Assembly: GCA_963760405.1 (NCBI GenBank)
Contig: CAVXCV010000002.1
Location: 806,001 to 870,000, forward strand
Direction: 5' to 3'
DNA from: RYN-230 sp963760405
GTDB lineage: Bacteria > Actinomycetota > Actinomycetes > Streptosporangiales > Streptosporangiaceae
Length of the DNA: 64,000 bases
Below the pieces are notes generated by a model. The model made no database searches. It was given only the letters and a program-made list of their open reading frames with translations, and was not told where the DNA came from. Below are positions 8,016 to 16,387 of the stretch, piece by piece (within the stretch, counting starts at the first letter, position 1; every line of letters begins with the position of its first letter). The translations under genes were made by a program, and so were the position numbers.

Positions 8016-9458
8016 TCAGCCCAGGAGGGTGTGGATGGCCGCCGACAGGGCGGCGGGGACGTCGGGGATGAGCAGGTGCTGGCCGTCGCGGACCACGGTG
8101 CGGCCGCTGACCACGACGTGGTGGACGTCGGCGGCGGTGCCCGCGAAGATGACCGACTCCAGCGCGGTGCCGGGCTGCGTCCCGGCTAGCCGGGGCGTGT
8201 CCAGCCGTATCGTCACCAGGTCGGCGATCGCCCCGGGCATGATCTCGCCCGCCTCGGGCCAGCCGAGGCAGGCGTGCCCGGCCGCGGTCGCGGCCTGGGC
8301 CAGGGCCGCCGCGCCGAACTGGCCGCGCTGGCCGGTGGCCAGCCGCTCGCCGAGTTCCACCAGCCTGGCCTCGGCCAGCAGGTCCACGACGGCGTGGCTG
8401 TCGCTGCCTAGCACCAGCGGGCAGCCGGCCGAGGCGAGCGCGGCGGCCGGGCCGATCCCGTCGGCCAGGTACGCCTCGGTGCTCGGGCACAGGCAGGCGG
8501 ACACCCGGGCGCTGCCCAGCAATTCGATGTCCCGCCCGGTCAGGTGCGTGGCGTGCACCATGGTGCTGCGCGGCCCGAGCGCTCCGGCCCGGTCCAGCAC
8601 GGCCGCTGGGGTCAGGCCGTAGGCGGCCAGGGCGGCCTCGTTCTCTGCGGGTTGCTCGGACAAGTGCGCGTGCAGCGGCGCACCGTACCGGTGTGACCAG
8701 GCGACCACCGGGTGCATCTGGTCCGGCGGCACGGCACGGACCGAGTGGATGGCTGCCCCGGCCCGGGCGTGCGGCGCCAGCCGCCCATGCTCATCGCAGC
8801 CGAACGCCGCCACCCGGGCCGCCCATTCCGTGGCGCTGCCATCGGCGAAGCGCGTCTGCACGGCGGACAGCCGCTCCGCCGTGCCATCGGGAGCCAGCCC
8901 GCCCGCCAGGTAGCAGGTATCCAGCAACGTGATCCGGATCCCGGCCTCCGCCGCCGCCAGCAGCAGCGCCCGGCCCATCTCGTTGGGATCGGCGTACGGG
9001 ATCCCGCCCACGTCGTGGTGCAGGTAGTGGAATTCGCCCACGCAGGTCACCCCGGCCAGGGCCATCTCCGCGTAGGCAGCCCGGGCCAGCGCCAGGTAGC
9101 GGTCCGGGTCCAGCCGGCCGGCGACCTGGTACATCCGTTCCCGCCAGGTCCAGAACGTGCCCGAGCCCGCCTCGGTGATCCCGCGCAGCGCGCGGTGGAA
9201 CGCGTGCGAGTGCGTGTTCGCCAGGCCAGGCAGGGTCAGCCCGGGCAGCCGCACGGTGCCGGGCGGAACCGAGCTGGCCGGCACGTCCGGGGTCACCGCC
9301 TCGAACAGGCCGCCGGCCGCCTCGATCAGCACCCCGGCCCGCACCGGGCCGCTGCCGAGCCAGGCTAGTTCCGCGTGCCAGCGCCGCAGCTCAGGACCGG
9401 GGCCCGGGTCAGGCCCGGCGGCCGCCACGGGTCCTGGGGCAGGAGCCGGGCCGGACAT
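8016..9458 (-). CDS. hutF: Formimidoylglutamate deiminase HutF
   Basis: Amidohydrolase-superfamily enzyme that deiminates N-formimidoyl-L-glutamate to N-formyl-L-glutamate and ammonia, the branch of histidine degradation used by many actinobacteria. Motifs in order are NTHSHAFHRALRG (first metal ligands), GEFHYLHHDVGG, APLHAHLSEQPAENEAAL, VHATHLTGRDIELL and GSDSHAVVDLLAEARLVE. The protein is 480 residues, normal for HutF. The ATG at 9458 overlaps the stop of the upstream M20 amidohydrolase gene in an ATGA junction, indicating translational coupling, so the open frame extending further upstream is not used. It is the last gene of the operon hutU, amidohydrolase, hutF. Confidence 0.94.
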   Translation of the reverse strand: MSGPAPAPGPVAAAGPDPGPGPELRRWHAELAWLGSGPVRAGVLIEAAGGLFEAVTPDVPASSVPPGTVRLPGLTLPGLANTHSHAFHRALRGITEAGSGTFWTWRERMYQVAGRLDPDRYLALARAAYAEMALAGVTCVGEFHYLHHDVGGIPYADPNEMGRALLLAAAEAGIRITLLDTCYLAGGLAPDGTAERLSAVQTRFADGSATEWAARVAAFGCDEHGRLAPHARAGAAIHSVRAVPPDQMHPVVAWSHRYGAPLHAHLSEQPAENEAALAAYGLTPAAVLDRAGALGPRSTMVHATHLTGRDIELLGSARVSACLCPSTEAYLADGIGPAAALASAGCPLVLGSDSHAVVDLLAEARLVELGERLATGQRGQFGAAALAQAATAAGHACLGWPEAGEIMPGAIADLVTIRLDTPRLAGTQPGTALESVIFAGTAADVHHVVVSGRTVVRDGQHLLIPDVPAALSAAIHTLLG

Positions 9459-10678
9459 CAGCTGGCCAGGTCGCGGAGCACGGCCGCCAGCGCCTGTACC
9501 CCGGCTTCGCAGTCCGCCTCGTCCGCGTGCTCGGCGGGTGAGTGGGACACCCCGGTGAGGTTGCGGACGAACAGCATGGCGGTTGGCAGCCGGGCGGCGA
9601 GGATGCCCGCATCGTGCCCGGCCCCGGTGGGCAGCACCGGCGCGGCGAACCCGGCCTCCGCTACCGTGGCCGCCAGCCGGTCGCGCAGCGCCGCGTCGAA
9701 CTCGACCGCGTCGGTGAAGGACTCCTGCTGCCAGTCCAGCCCGGCCTGGTGCTCGGCGGCCGCCTCCCCGGCCACAGCCAGGACCTGCTCCACGGTCTCC
9801 GCGAGCGAGTCCCCGTCCGGGGCCCGGACATCCAGCCAGGCGCGGACCGAGGAGCACACGGCGTTGGCGGCCCCGGGCTCGGCGACCACCTTGCCGACGG
9901 TCGCCCGGGTGCCCCGCTCCACCGCCGCCTGCCGGGCGGCCAGCACGGTCGCCGCGTACGGCAGCATGGGGTCACGCCGGTCGGCCAGCACCGCGGTGCC
10001 CGCATGATCGGCCCGCCCGGTGAAATCCAGCCGCCACCGGCCGTGCGGCCAGATCTCCCCGGCCACGCCGATGGGGGTACTGAGGTCGGCGAGCCCCCGG
10101 CCCTGCTCGATGTGCAGCTCCACGTAGCTGCCGAGCCGGCTGAGCAGCTCCTCGTCCGGGCCGAGCTGGTCCGGATCGGCCCCGGCCGCCCGCATCGCCT
10201 CAGCCAGCGTGATCCCCTCGCTGTCGCGCAGGCCCCGGGCGGTGCCCGGGTCGATCGCCCCGGTCAGCAGGCGGCTGCCCAGGCAGGCCACGCCGAACCG
10301 GCCGCCCTCCTCCTCGGTGAACGCGGCCACCGCGATCGGCCGGGATGGGGTGAAACCGCTGGCCCGCAGCTCATCGATGGCCGCGAACGCGGAGACGATG
10401 CCCAGCGGCCCGTCGTAAGCGCCCCCGTCCGGCACCGAATCCAGGTGACTTCCCCCGACGATGGCCGGGCCGGCGTCACCCGCGCCTGCATCCCACCAGG
10501 CCCACAGGTTGCCGTTGCGGTCGGCGGCCAGGTCGAGGTTCCGTTGCCGCGAAACATCCTCGAACCAGGACCGGCAGGCCAGGTCGGCGGCAGTCCAGGA
10601 GTACCGCTGGTAGCCGCCGGTCCGCTCGTCCAAGCCGATGGGCAGCAGGGAGGCCCACAACGAGGCGAACGTGCTCAC
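9458..10678 (-). CDS. M20 amidohydrolase of the hut operon (allantoate/N-carbamoyl amidohydrolase family)
   Basis: Zinc-dependent M20-family amidohydrolase of 406 residues. Visible metal and catalytic motifs are GSHLDSVPDGGAYDGPLG, FTEEEGGRFG, ELHIEQGRGL, PTGAGHDAG and the C-terminal GVSHSPAEHADEAD. The family is usually annotated as allantoate amidohydrolase or N-carbamoyl-L-amino-acid hydrolase. Its position between hutU and hutF, with four-base overlaps on both sides (GTGA with hutU, ATGA with hutF), suggests that here it hydrolyses N-formyl-L-glutamate, the HutF product, to glutamate and formate. No classical HutG is present in the window. That substrate is inference from context. Confidence 0.9.
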   Translation of the reverse strand: MSTFASLWASLLPIGLDERTGGYQRYSWTAADLACRSWFEDVSRQRNLDLAADRNGNLWAWWDAGAGDAGPAIVGGSHLDSVPDGGAYDGPLGIVSAFAAIDELRASGFTPSRPIAVAAFTEEEGGRFGVACLGSRLLTGAIDPGTARGLRDSEGITLAEAMRAAGADPDQLGPDEELLSRLGSYVELHIEQGRGLADLSTPIGVAGEIWPHGRWRLDFTGRADHAGTAVLADRRDPMLPYAATVLAARQAAVERGTRATVGKVVAEPGAANAVCSSVRAWLDVRAPDGDSLAETVEQVLAVAGEAAAEHQAGLDWQQESFTDAVEFDAALRDRLAATVAEAGFAAPVLPTGAGHDAGILAARLPTAMLFVRNLTGVSHSPAEHADEADCEAGVQALAAVLRDLAS

Positions 10679-12420
10679 GGCGACTGCATCGGGACCTGGA
10701 CGCCGCGCTGCCCGGCCACCAGCACCGCCTCCTCGTAGCCGGCGTCCACATGCCGGATCACGCCCATGCCCGGGTCGTTGCTGAGCACCCGTTCCAGCTT
10801 CTGCGCGGCCAGGCCACTGCCATCCGCAACGCACACCTGGCCCGCGTGGATGGACCGTCCGATGCCGACGCCGCCACCGTGGTGGATGCTCACCCAGGAC
10901 GCCCCCGACGCGGTGTTGACCAGCGCGTTCAGCAGCGGCCAGTCGGCGATCGCGTCGGAGCCGTCTGCCATCGCCTCGGTCTCCCGGTACGGCGAGGCCA
11001 CCGACCCGCAGTCCAGGTGGTCCCGGCCGAGCACGATCGGCGCCTGGACCTCGCCCCGGCTGACCAGCTCGTTGAACCGCAGTCCGGCCAGGTGCCGCTC
11101 GCCGTAGCCGAGCCAGCAGATCCGCGCGGGCAGGCCCTGGAAGTGCACCTTCTCCCGGGCCAGCCGGATCCACCGGGCGAGCGGCTCGTTGCCGGGAAAG
11201 AGGTCCAGGATGGCCGCGTCGGTGACGGCGATGTCGGCCGGGTCGCCGGACAGCGCGGCCCACCGGAACGGCCCCTTGCCCTCGCAGAACAGCGGCCGGA
11301 TGTAGGCGGGCACGAAGCCGGGGAAGGCGAACGCGCGGGAGTAGCCGGCCAGCTCCGCCTCACCGCGGATGGAGTTGCCGTAGTCGAACACTTCCGCGCC
11401 CGCGTCCATGAAGCCGACCATCGCCTCGACGTGCGCGGCCATGGACTGGCGGGCCCGGTCGGTGAAGCCCGCCGGGTCCTCGGCCCGCAGCGCGGCCATG
11501 TCCTCGAACGGTACGCCGCGGGGCAGGTAGGTCAGCGGGTCGTGGGCCGAGGTCTGGTCGGTGACGACGTCGATCGGGGCGCTCATCGCCAGCAGCTCGG
11601 GGACGATCTCGGCGGCATTGCCCAGCAGGCCGATGGACAGCGGCTGCCCGGCGTCCCGGGCCGCGATGGCCCGGCGCAGCGCATCGCTGGTGCCGTCGGC
11701 GGCCGCGTCCAGGTAGCCGTGCTCGATCCGGCGGGCGATCCGGGACGGGTCGCAGTCGATGCAGATCGCCACCCCGCCGTTCATGGTCACCGCGAGCGGC
11801 TGGGCGCCACCCATGCCGCCGAGGCCCGCGGTGAGCGTGATCGTGCCGGCCAGCGAGCCGCCGAACCGTTTCGCCGCGACGGCCGCGAACGTCTCGTAGG
11901 TGCCCTGCAGGATGCCCTGGGTGCCGATGTAGATCCACGATCCCGCGGTCATCTGGCCGTACATGGTCAGCCCGAGGGACTCCAGGCGGCGGAACTCCTC
12001 CCAGGTGGCCCACTGCGGGACCAGGTTGGAGTTCGCGATGAGCACCCGAGGCGCCCATTCGTGGGTGCGCATCACCCCGACCGGCTTGCCGGACTGGACC
12101 AGCAGGGTCTCGTCGTCGGCCAGGCCCTGCAGGGAGCGGACGATCGCGTCGAACGCGCTCCAGCTGCGCGCCGCGCGGCCGGAGCCGCCGTACACGATCA
12201 GCTCGTCCGGGTGCTCGGCTACCTCGGGATCGAGGTTGTTCATCAGCATCCGCATGGCCGCTTCCTGCGGCCAGCCCCGGCAGGACAGGGCCAGGCCGCG
12301 CGGCGCCCGGACCGGGCGGGGCCCGGACGGCTGGGCCCCGGACGGCTGGGACGGACCGGGCGGCTGGGACGGACCGGGCGGCTGGGGCGGGCCCGGCGGG
12401 CGGGAAGATGCGGCAGTCAT
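10675..12420 (-). CDS. hutU: Urocanate hydratase HutU
   Basis: NAD-dependent urocanase converting urocanate to imidazolone propionate. The body is canonical from NNLDPEVAEHPDELIVYGG onward, including ITLTAGLGGMGGAQPLA, RICWLGYGERH, GRDHLDCGSVASPYRETE (the catalytic cysteine loop) and SIHHGGGVGIGRSIHAGQ. The 581 residues exceed the usual 550-560 because of an N-terminal Pro/Gly/Ser-rich extension of about 30 residues encoded by 18-bp tandem repeats (12343-12396). The ATG at 12420 has AGGGAG 6 bases upstream. It is the first gene of the three-gene hut operon and is separated from the ABC importer operon upstream by a strong hairpin. Confidence 0.95.
   Translation of the reverse strand: MTAASSRPPGPPQPPGPSQPPGPSQPSGAQPSGPRPVRAPRGLALSCRGWPQEAAMRMLMNNLDPEVAEHPDELIVYGGSGRAARSWSAFDAIVRSLQGLADDETLLVQSGKPVGVMRTHEWAPRVLIANSNLVPQWATWEEFRRLESLGLTMYGQMTAGSWIYIGTQGILQGTYETFAAVAAKRFGGSLAGTITLTAGLGGMGGAQPLAVTMNGGVAICIDCDPSRIARRIEHGYLDAAADGTSDALRRAIAARDAGQPLSIGLLGNAAEIVPELLAMSAPIDVVTDQTSAHDPLTYLPRGVPFEDMAALRAEDPAGFTDRARQSMAAHVEAMVGFMDAGAEVFDYGNSIRGEAELAGYSRAFAFPGFVPAYIRPLFCEGKGPFRWAALSGDPADIAVTDAAILDLFPGNEPLARWIRLAREKVHFQGLPARICWLGYGERHLAGLRFNELVSRGEVQAPIVLGRDHLDCGSVASPYRETEAMADGSDAIADWPLLNALVNTASGASWVSIHHGGGVGIGRSIHAGQVCVADGSGLAAQKLERVLSNDPGMGVIRHVDAGYEEAVLVAGQRGVQVPMQSP
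12343..12396. repeat. 18-bp tandem repeat at hutU 5' end
   Basis: Units at 12343-12360 and 12361-12378 are identical and the unit at 12379-12396 is diverged. They encode the Pro/Gly/Ser-rich N-terminal extension of HutU in frame. Confidence 0.7.
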
Positions 12421-12498
12421 CGCTGGCTCCCTCTGATCAGGCGGCCGGGCCGGGCACGCGGCCCGGGCCGGGCCGTTGGCGGCAGCGTACAGCGCAAA

Positions 12499-12534
12499 CG
12501 CCGGGCGCGGTCCCCCCGGGGACCGCGCCCGGCG
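12499..12534 (-). terminator. Strong 17-bp GC hairpin terminator
   Basis: CGCCGGGCGCGGTCCCC (12499-12515) is followed by its exact reverse complement at 12518-12534. It lies just past the stop of the importer operon and before hutU, both on the minus strand, so it probably ends the importer transcript. No T-run follows. Confidence 0.8.
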
Positions 12535-12555
12535 CCAGCTGCCCGCGAGAGCCGC

Positions 12556-12590
12556 CGGTCAGTTCTTCATGCCGACGGCCTCCAGCCGCC
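12556..12590 (-). repeat. Degenerate copy of the importer lipoprotein gene tail
   Basis: A 35-base block directly downstream of the substrate-binding-protein stop resembles the last codons of that gene (12591-12625). Read on the minus strand it would encode RLEAVGMKN-stop, against WLKTVGIKS-stop for the real end. The differences are mostly conservative, as expected for the remnant of a paralogous gene tail. Confidence 0.6.
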
Positions 12591-12593
12591 CGG

Positions 12594-13562
12594 TCAGCTC
12601 TTAATGCCCACGGTCTTCAGCCACCCGGCCGCGACCGTCGAGTAGTTGGCGTGATCCAGGATGACCGCCTTGTCCATGGCCAGCAGGCCCGCCGTGGTCA
12701 GCTTCGCGGAAATCTCGTTCAGCGTGGCGGTGATCGTCGGGTTGAGGGCCTTCTTGTACACCAGCGGGGTGACGTTCTGCGCGGCGAAGTTGAACTTGGG
12801 GTCGGCCAGCGCGACCAGGTGATCGGTGATGATCTGCGGGGTGGTGGTGAACACGTCCGCCGCCTGGACCTTGCCGTCCACCAGGGCGGCCAGGGTCAGC
12901 GGACCGGACTCGTCCAGCGGGTCGAACCCCTTGAACGTCAGCCCGTAGGTGTTCTTCAGCCCGACCAGGCCGTCGGTGCGGGTCTTGAACTCCGGCGGGC
13001 CGCCGATGATGAAGTTCTTCGCGACCGGGGACAGGTCCGAGATCGAGGACAGGTGATACTTGGTCGCCGTGGCCTGGGTGACGGTGACCGAGTCCTTGTC
13101 CTGGGCGGAGGAGGAGTTGAGGATCACCAGCGACGACGGCAGCTTCGAGGTGAGCGCCGCGTTCACGTCCGCGGTGGTCGCGGCCTTGCTGGTGGGGTCC
13201 ACCGAGGTGGTGAGCAGTGCACCGTTATATTCCGGAATGATGCTGATCGTGCCCTTTTCCACCTGCGGGTAATAGACTTCCCGGGCCCCGATGTTGAACT
13301 TCGGGGTGACCTTCACGCCTTTACCCTGCAGCGCGAGCACGTAGATTTCCGCGAGCAGCTCGTTTTCCGGGAAGTTCGCCGAACCTACGACGACACTGCC
13401 CTTGGACGAACTGGGCGACAGCGGGTTGGAGCCACTGCTGCTGCTACTGCCGCTGCTGCAGGCGGCGAGCCCGGCGGCAGCGAGTACCGCCATGCCGCCG
13501 ATCGCCCCGGTGCGGAGCGACGATCTGGCCGCGGTCAACCGCGAGGTCGGAAACATGGACAT
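12594..13562 (-). CDS. OpuC/EgtU-type ABC importer substrate-binding lipoprotein
   Basis: Extracytoplasmic lipoprotein binding a quaternary-ammonium compound for the adjacent ABC importer. It has a basic N-terminus, a hydrophobic segment and a lipobox ending LAAC (Cys35 from the first ATG), then a Ser-rich linker and the OpuAC fold from VVVGSANFPENELLAEIY. Characteristic stretches are IIPEYNGALL and FTTTPQIITDHLVALADPK. The second ATG, two codons downstream, has better spacing from the GAAGGGA ribosome site, so the start may be 13556. Family members bind glycine betaine, choline, carnitine or ergothioneine; the ligand cannot be read from sequence. It is the last gene of a four-gene operon next to the hut genes. 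Confidence 0.92.
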   Translation of the reverse strand: MSMFPTSRLTAARSSLRTGAIGGMAVLAAAGLAACSSGSSSSSGSNPLSPSSSKGSVVVGSANFPENELLAEIYVLALQGKGVKVTPKFNIGAREVYYPQVEKGTISIIPEYNGALLTTSVDPTSKAATTADVNAALTSKLPSSLVILNSSSAQDKDSVTVTQATATKYHLSSISDLSPVAKNFIIGGPPEFKTRTDGLVGLKNTYGLTFKGFDPLDESGPLTLAALVDGKVQAADVFTTTPQIITDHLVALADPKFNFAAQNVTPLVYKKALNPTITATLNEISAKLTTAGLLAMDKAVILDHANYSTVAAGWLKTVGIKS

Positions 13563-13592
13563 TCCCTTCTATTCCGATAGATTAGGAAGCTA

Positions 13593-14270
13593 TCACGACG
13601 CGCGGCCCTGCTTGCGCAGGCCCGCCGGGACGATGACGCGCCGCAGGCCAACGAAAAGGACCTGCACGGCGAGGGCGAGCAGGACAACGAGAGCCGCCCC
13701 GCCCGCCACCTCGCCGTAATTGTTAACCGCGAGCCCGTCGATGATGTAACGGCCAAGTCCGCCAAGGCCGATAAACGCGGCGATCGTCGCGGTGGCCACC
13801 ACGAAAATCGCGCCGGTGCGCAAGCCGAGCATGATGAGCGGAAGCGCGACCGGCACTTCCACCTTGCGCACCTGCTGCCAGGACGTCATGCCCATGCCCC
13901 GGGCGGCGTCTTTGAGTCCCGGGTCCACCCCGGCCACCCCCTCGTAGGCGTTGACCAGGATGGGCGGGATGCCGAGCACGACCAGCGGGATCAGCCAGGC
14001 CAGCGGCGAGAAGCCGAGGATGATCACCGCCAGCACCAGCAGGCCGAGCGTGGGGATGGCCCGCCAGGCGTTGGCCAGGTTGACCGCCAGCAGCGCGCCA
14101 CGGCCGGTGTGCCCGATCAGGATGCCCAGCGGGACCGCGATCACGGCCGCGATCAGCAGCGACAGAGCGCTGTAGCCCAGCTGCTCGAGGATCCGGACCG
14201 GGATGCCGTCGGCTCCGTGCCACTGCCGGGGCTGGCTCAGCCATTGCCAGGCGAAGCTGAGGAAGCTCAT
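13593..14270 (-). CDS. OpuC-type ABC importer permease 2
   Basis: Inner-membrane permease of 225 residues with about six helices and the binding-protein-dependent transport fold. The coupling loop GLKDAARGMGMTSWQQVRKVEVPVALPLIMLGLR contains the EAA-like signature. It starts with an ATG that overlaps the stop of the first permease by four bases (ATGA), showing translational coupling. Together with that permease it forms the channel of a betaine-type importer. The substrate-binding protein gene follows after 30 bases. Confidence 0.92.
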   Translation of the reverse strand: MSFLSFAWQWLSQPRQWHGADGIPVRILEQLGYSALSLLIAAVIAVPLGILIGHTGRGALLAVNLANAWRAIPTLGLLVLAVIILGFSPLAWLIPLVVLGIPPILVNAYEGVAGVDPGLKDAARGMGMTSWQQVRKVEVPVALPLIMLGLRTGAIFVVATATIAAFIGLGGLGRYIIDGLAVNNYGEVAGGAALVVLLALAVQVLFVGLRRVIVPAGLRKQGRAS

Positions 14271-14980
14271 CCGGCGACCCCCGTCAGCCTGTCCTGCTGC
14301 CGGGCACTGGCCGGATCCGCGGTCAGGATGACCGGGACCTCACGGCGTGCGCGCCGTGGCTGCCAGGGCGTGAGCAGCCGGCGGGCGAGCACCAGCAGCA
14401 CGTCGCAGACGAGCGCGAGCACGATGATCAGCACCAGGCCGACGACGATCTCGGTGGGGAAGTCGCGCTGGTAGCCGTCGATGAACAGGTAGCCGAGGCT
14501 GCTCACCCCGATGAGCTGGCCCACGCTGGCCAGGCTGATGCTGGACACCATGGCCACCCGCAGCCCGGCGATCACGACCGGCACCGCCACCGGCAGCTCA
14601 ACCTGGACCAGGCGGCGCAGCGTGCCGAAACCCATCGCGGTCGCCGCCTGCCGGACCGGCTCCGGGACCGAACGCAGCCCGTCCACCACGTTCGGCAGCA
14701 GCACGCAGAGCGAGAACAAGGTGAGCGGGATGATCACCGTGGTGTCGGACAGGCCGGTGTACGGGATCAGCACGATGAACAGCGCCAGCGAGGGCAGCGC
14801 GTACAGGATGCTGGTCACCGACAGGGTGGGCGGGTACAGCCAGGTCCACCGGGCGCAGGCGATGCCCAGCGGCACCGAGATGACCAGGCCGAGCAGCGCG
14901 GACACGATGCCCAGGTAAGCGTTCTCCCAGGTCAGCTGCGCGATCATGGAGGCGTTGCTGGGGATCCAGGACCAGATCAT
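14267..14980 (-). CDS. OpuC-type ABC importer permease 1
   Basis: First permease subunit (237 residues) of the betaine-type importer. The segment PEPVRQAATAMGFGTLRR followed by LVQVELPVAVPVVIAGLRVA is the coupling helix region contacting the ATPase. Five to six membrane helices are visible, starting at LGIVSALLGLVISVPLG. Its ATG overlaps the end of the ATPase gene and its stop overlaps the start of the second permease, each by four bases. The C-terminus is basic and cytoplasmic. Confidence 0.92.
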   Translation of the reverse strand: MIWSWIPSNASMIAQLTWENAYLGIVSALLGLVISVPLGIACARWTWLYPPTLSVTSILYALPSLALFIVLIPYTGLSDTTVIIPLTLFSLCVLLPNVVDGLRSVPEPVRQAATAMGFGTLRRLVQVELPVAVPVVIAGLRVAMVSSISLASVGQLIGVSSLGYLFIDGYQRDFPTEIVVGLVLIIVLALVCDVLLVLARRLLTPWQPRRARREVPVILTADPASARQQDRLTGVAG

Positions 14981-16173
14981 GAGCCGGCAGCCGTATCCGG
15001 GGCCGGCGCCCCCGCTCTGCCCGTGCCGCCGGTTACGGCCGCTTCGCCCGTCTCTGCCGCCTCGGCGTCGTGAATCGCGGCGCGCAGCCGCTCGTAGGAG
15101 GTCACCCCGACCACGCGGCCCTGCTCATCGACGCCTGCCGCCTGGCCGGCCAGGGACAGCACGGTCGCGTCCAGGGCGGCCCGGAGCGAGTCAGCGGCCA
15201 CGCTGAACGTGTGCCCGTAGGGCACCAGCTGGGCCTCGCCGACGGCCGCGCCCGGCCCCAGCGCGGCGAGCTGGTCCGGGCCGACCCAGCCGCGCGGCTG
15301 GCGCTGCCCGTCCACCACCAGCAGCCAGGTGTCACTACCCTGAGTGGCAGCCACGTGCGCCGCCTCCGCGGCGGTCATGTCGTCGCCCACCACCGTGGTG
15401 TCGTCCAGCTTCAGCCCGGCCGCCGCGAGGAAGGACAGCCGGCGGATGCCGCGGTCGAAGCCGAGGAAGTTCTCCACGTAGTCATCCGCGGGCGCGCTGA
15501 GCAGCACCTCCGGCGAGGCCACCTGGACCAGGTGGCCGCCCGGGCGGAAGATCGCCACCTGGTCACCCACCTTGATGGCCTCCTCGACGTCGTGCGTGAC
15601 CAGCACGATCGTCTTATGCAGCGACGACTGGAGCTTGATCAGCTCATCCTGCAGGGTGGCTCTGACAATCGGGTCCACGGCGCTGAACGGCTCGTCCATC
15701 AGCAGCACCGGGGGGTCCGCGGCGAGCGCCCGGGCCACGCCGACCCGCTGCTGCTGGCCGCCGGACAGCTGATACGGGTACCTGGCAGCCATCTGCTCGT
15801 CCAGGCCGACCAGCTGCATCAGCTCCCGCGCCCGGGCCCGGGCCTTGGCCTTGGTCCACCCGATCAGCAACGGCACCGTGGCGATGTTGTCCTCGATGGT
15901 CCGGTGCGGGAACAGGCCGGACTGCTGGATGACGTACCCGATGCCACGGCGCAGCTGGTCCGGGTTGGACTGCTGGATGTCCTGGCCGTCGAGCAGGATC
16001 CGGCCGCTGGTCGGGTCGATCAGCCGGTTGATCATCCGCAGCGAGGTCGTCTTGCCGCACCCGCTCGGCCCGACCAGGACCATGGTCTGCCCGGCGGGCA
16101 CCTCGAGGTTGAGGTCATCCACGGCGACGGTGCCACCTGGATACCGTTTCGTCACGCCCTCGAAAGTGATCAA
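14977..16173 (-). CDS. OpuCA-type ABC importer ATPase with CBS region
   Basis: ATP-binding subunit of the betaine-type importer, 398 residues. Walker A is GPSGCGKTT, the signature motif LSGGQQQRVGVARAL, Walker B VLLMDEPFSAVD and the switch VTHD. The C-terminal 130 residues form CBS-like repeats, which in OpuA/OpuC systems sense ionic strength or nucleotides. A TTG at 16173 is taken as the start because GGAAGG lies 7 bases upstream and the conserved protein begins with ITFEGVTKRYPGG. A long open frame extends further upstream but runs through the divergent promoter region and has no family similarity. It is the first gene of the operon. Confidence 0.9.
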   Translation of the reverse strand: MITFEGVTKRYPGGTVAVDDLNLEVPAGQTMVLVGPSGCGKTTSLRMINRLIDPTSGRILLDGQDIQQSNPDQLRRGIGYVIQQSGLFPHRTIEDNIATVPLLIGWTKAKARARARELMQLVGLDEQMAARYPYQLSGGQQQRVGVARALAADPPVLLMDEPFSAVDPIVRATLQDELIKLQSSLHKTIVLVTHDVEEAIKVGDQVAIFRPGGHLVQVASPEVLLSAPADDYVENFLGFDRGIRRLSFLAAAGLKLDDTTVVGDDMTAAEAAHVAATQGSDTWLLVVDGQRQPRGWVGPDQLAALGPGAAVGEAQLVPYGHTFSVAADSLRAALDATVLSLAGQAAGVDEQGRVVGVTSYERLRAAIHDAEAAETGEAAVTGGTGRAGAPAPDTAAGS

Positions 16174-16387
16174 GACGTGGCCTTCCGGTGTTCTCCCGCC
16201 CGCAGTCAGGGGCTTGTATTGACGTGCTCTTTGCGCCGGTACCAGGTACCTGGTTCCGGCCCGGGCACCATTACCCGCAACCGCCATCCGCAACCAATGG
16301 AAGATCAGCGTAGCCGCCAGCCAGGCAGACACGCGGAACTGACGCCGAACCGTTAACCACGGCGCCGGCCGGGCACGCTGGGATGTC
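16174..16387. promoter_or_regulatory. Divergent promoter region between importer and lyase-like gene
   Basis: This 214-base gap carries the 5' ends of the importer operon (minus) and the HutH-like gene (plus). It contains a perfect 12-base palindrome CCAGGTACCTGG at 16242-16253, a candidate operator that could control both directions. No other convincing promoter element was identified. Confidence 0.5.

Noticed and set aside
9459..9857. Upstream extension of the hutF open frame
   Set aside because: It lies antisense to nothing but fully within the M20 gene in another frame, has Arg/Gly/Ala-rich shadow composition, and the ATGA junction at 9458 gives a natural start.
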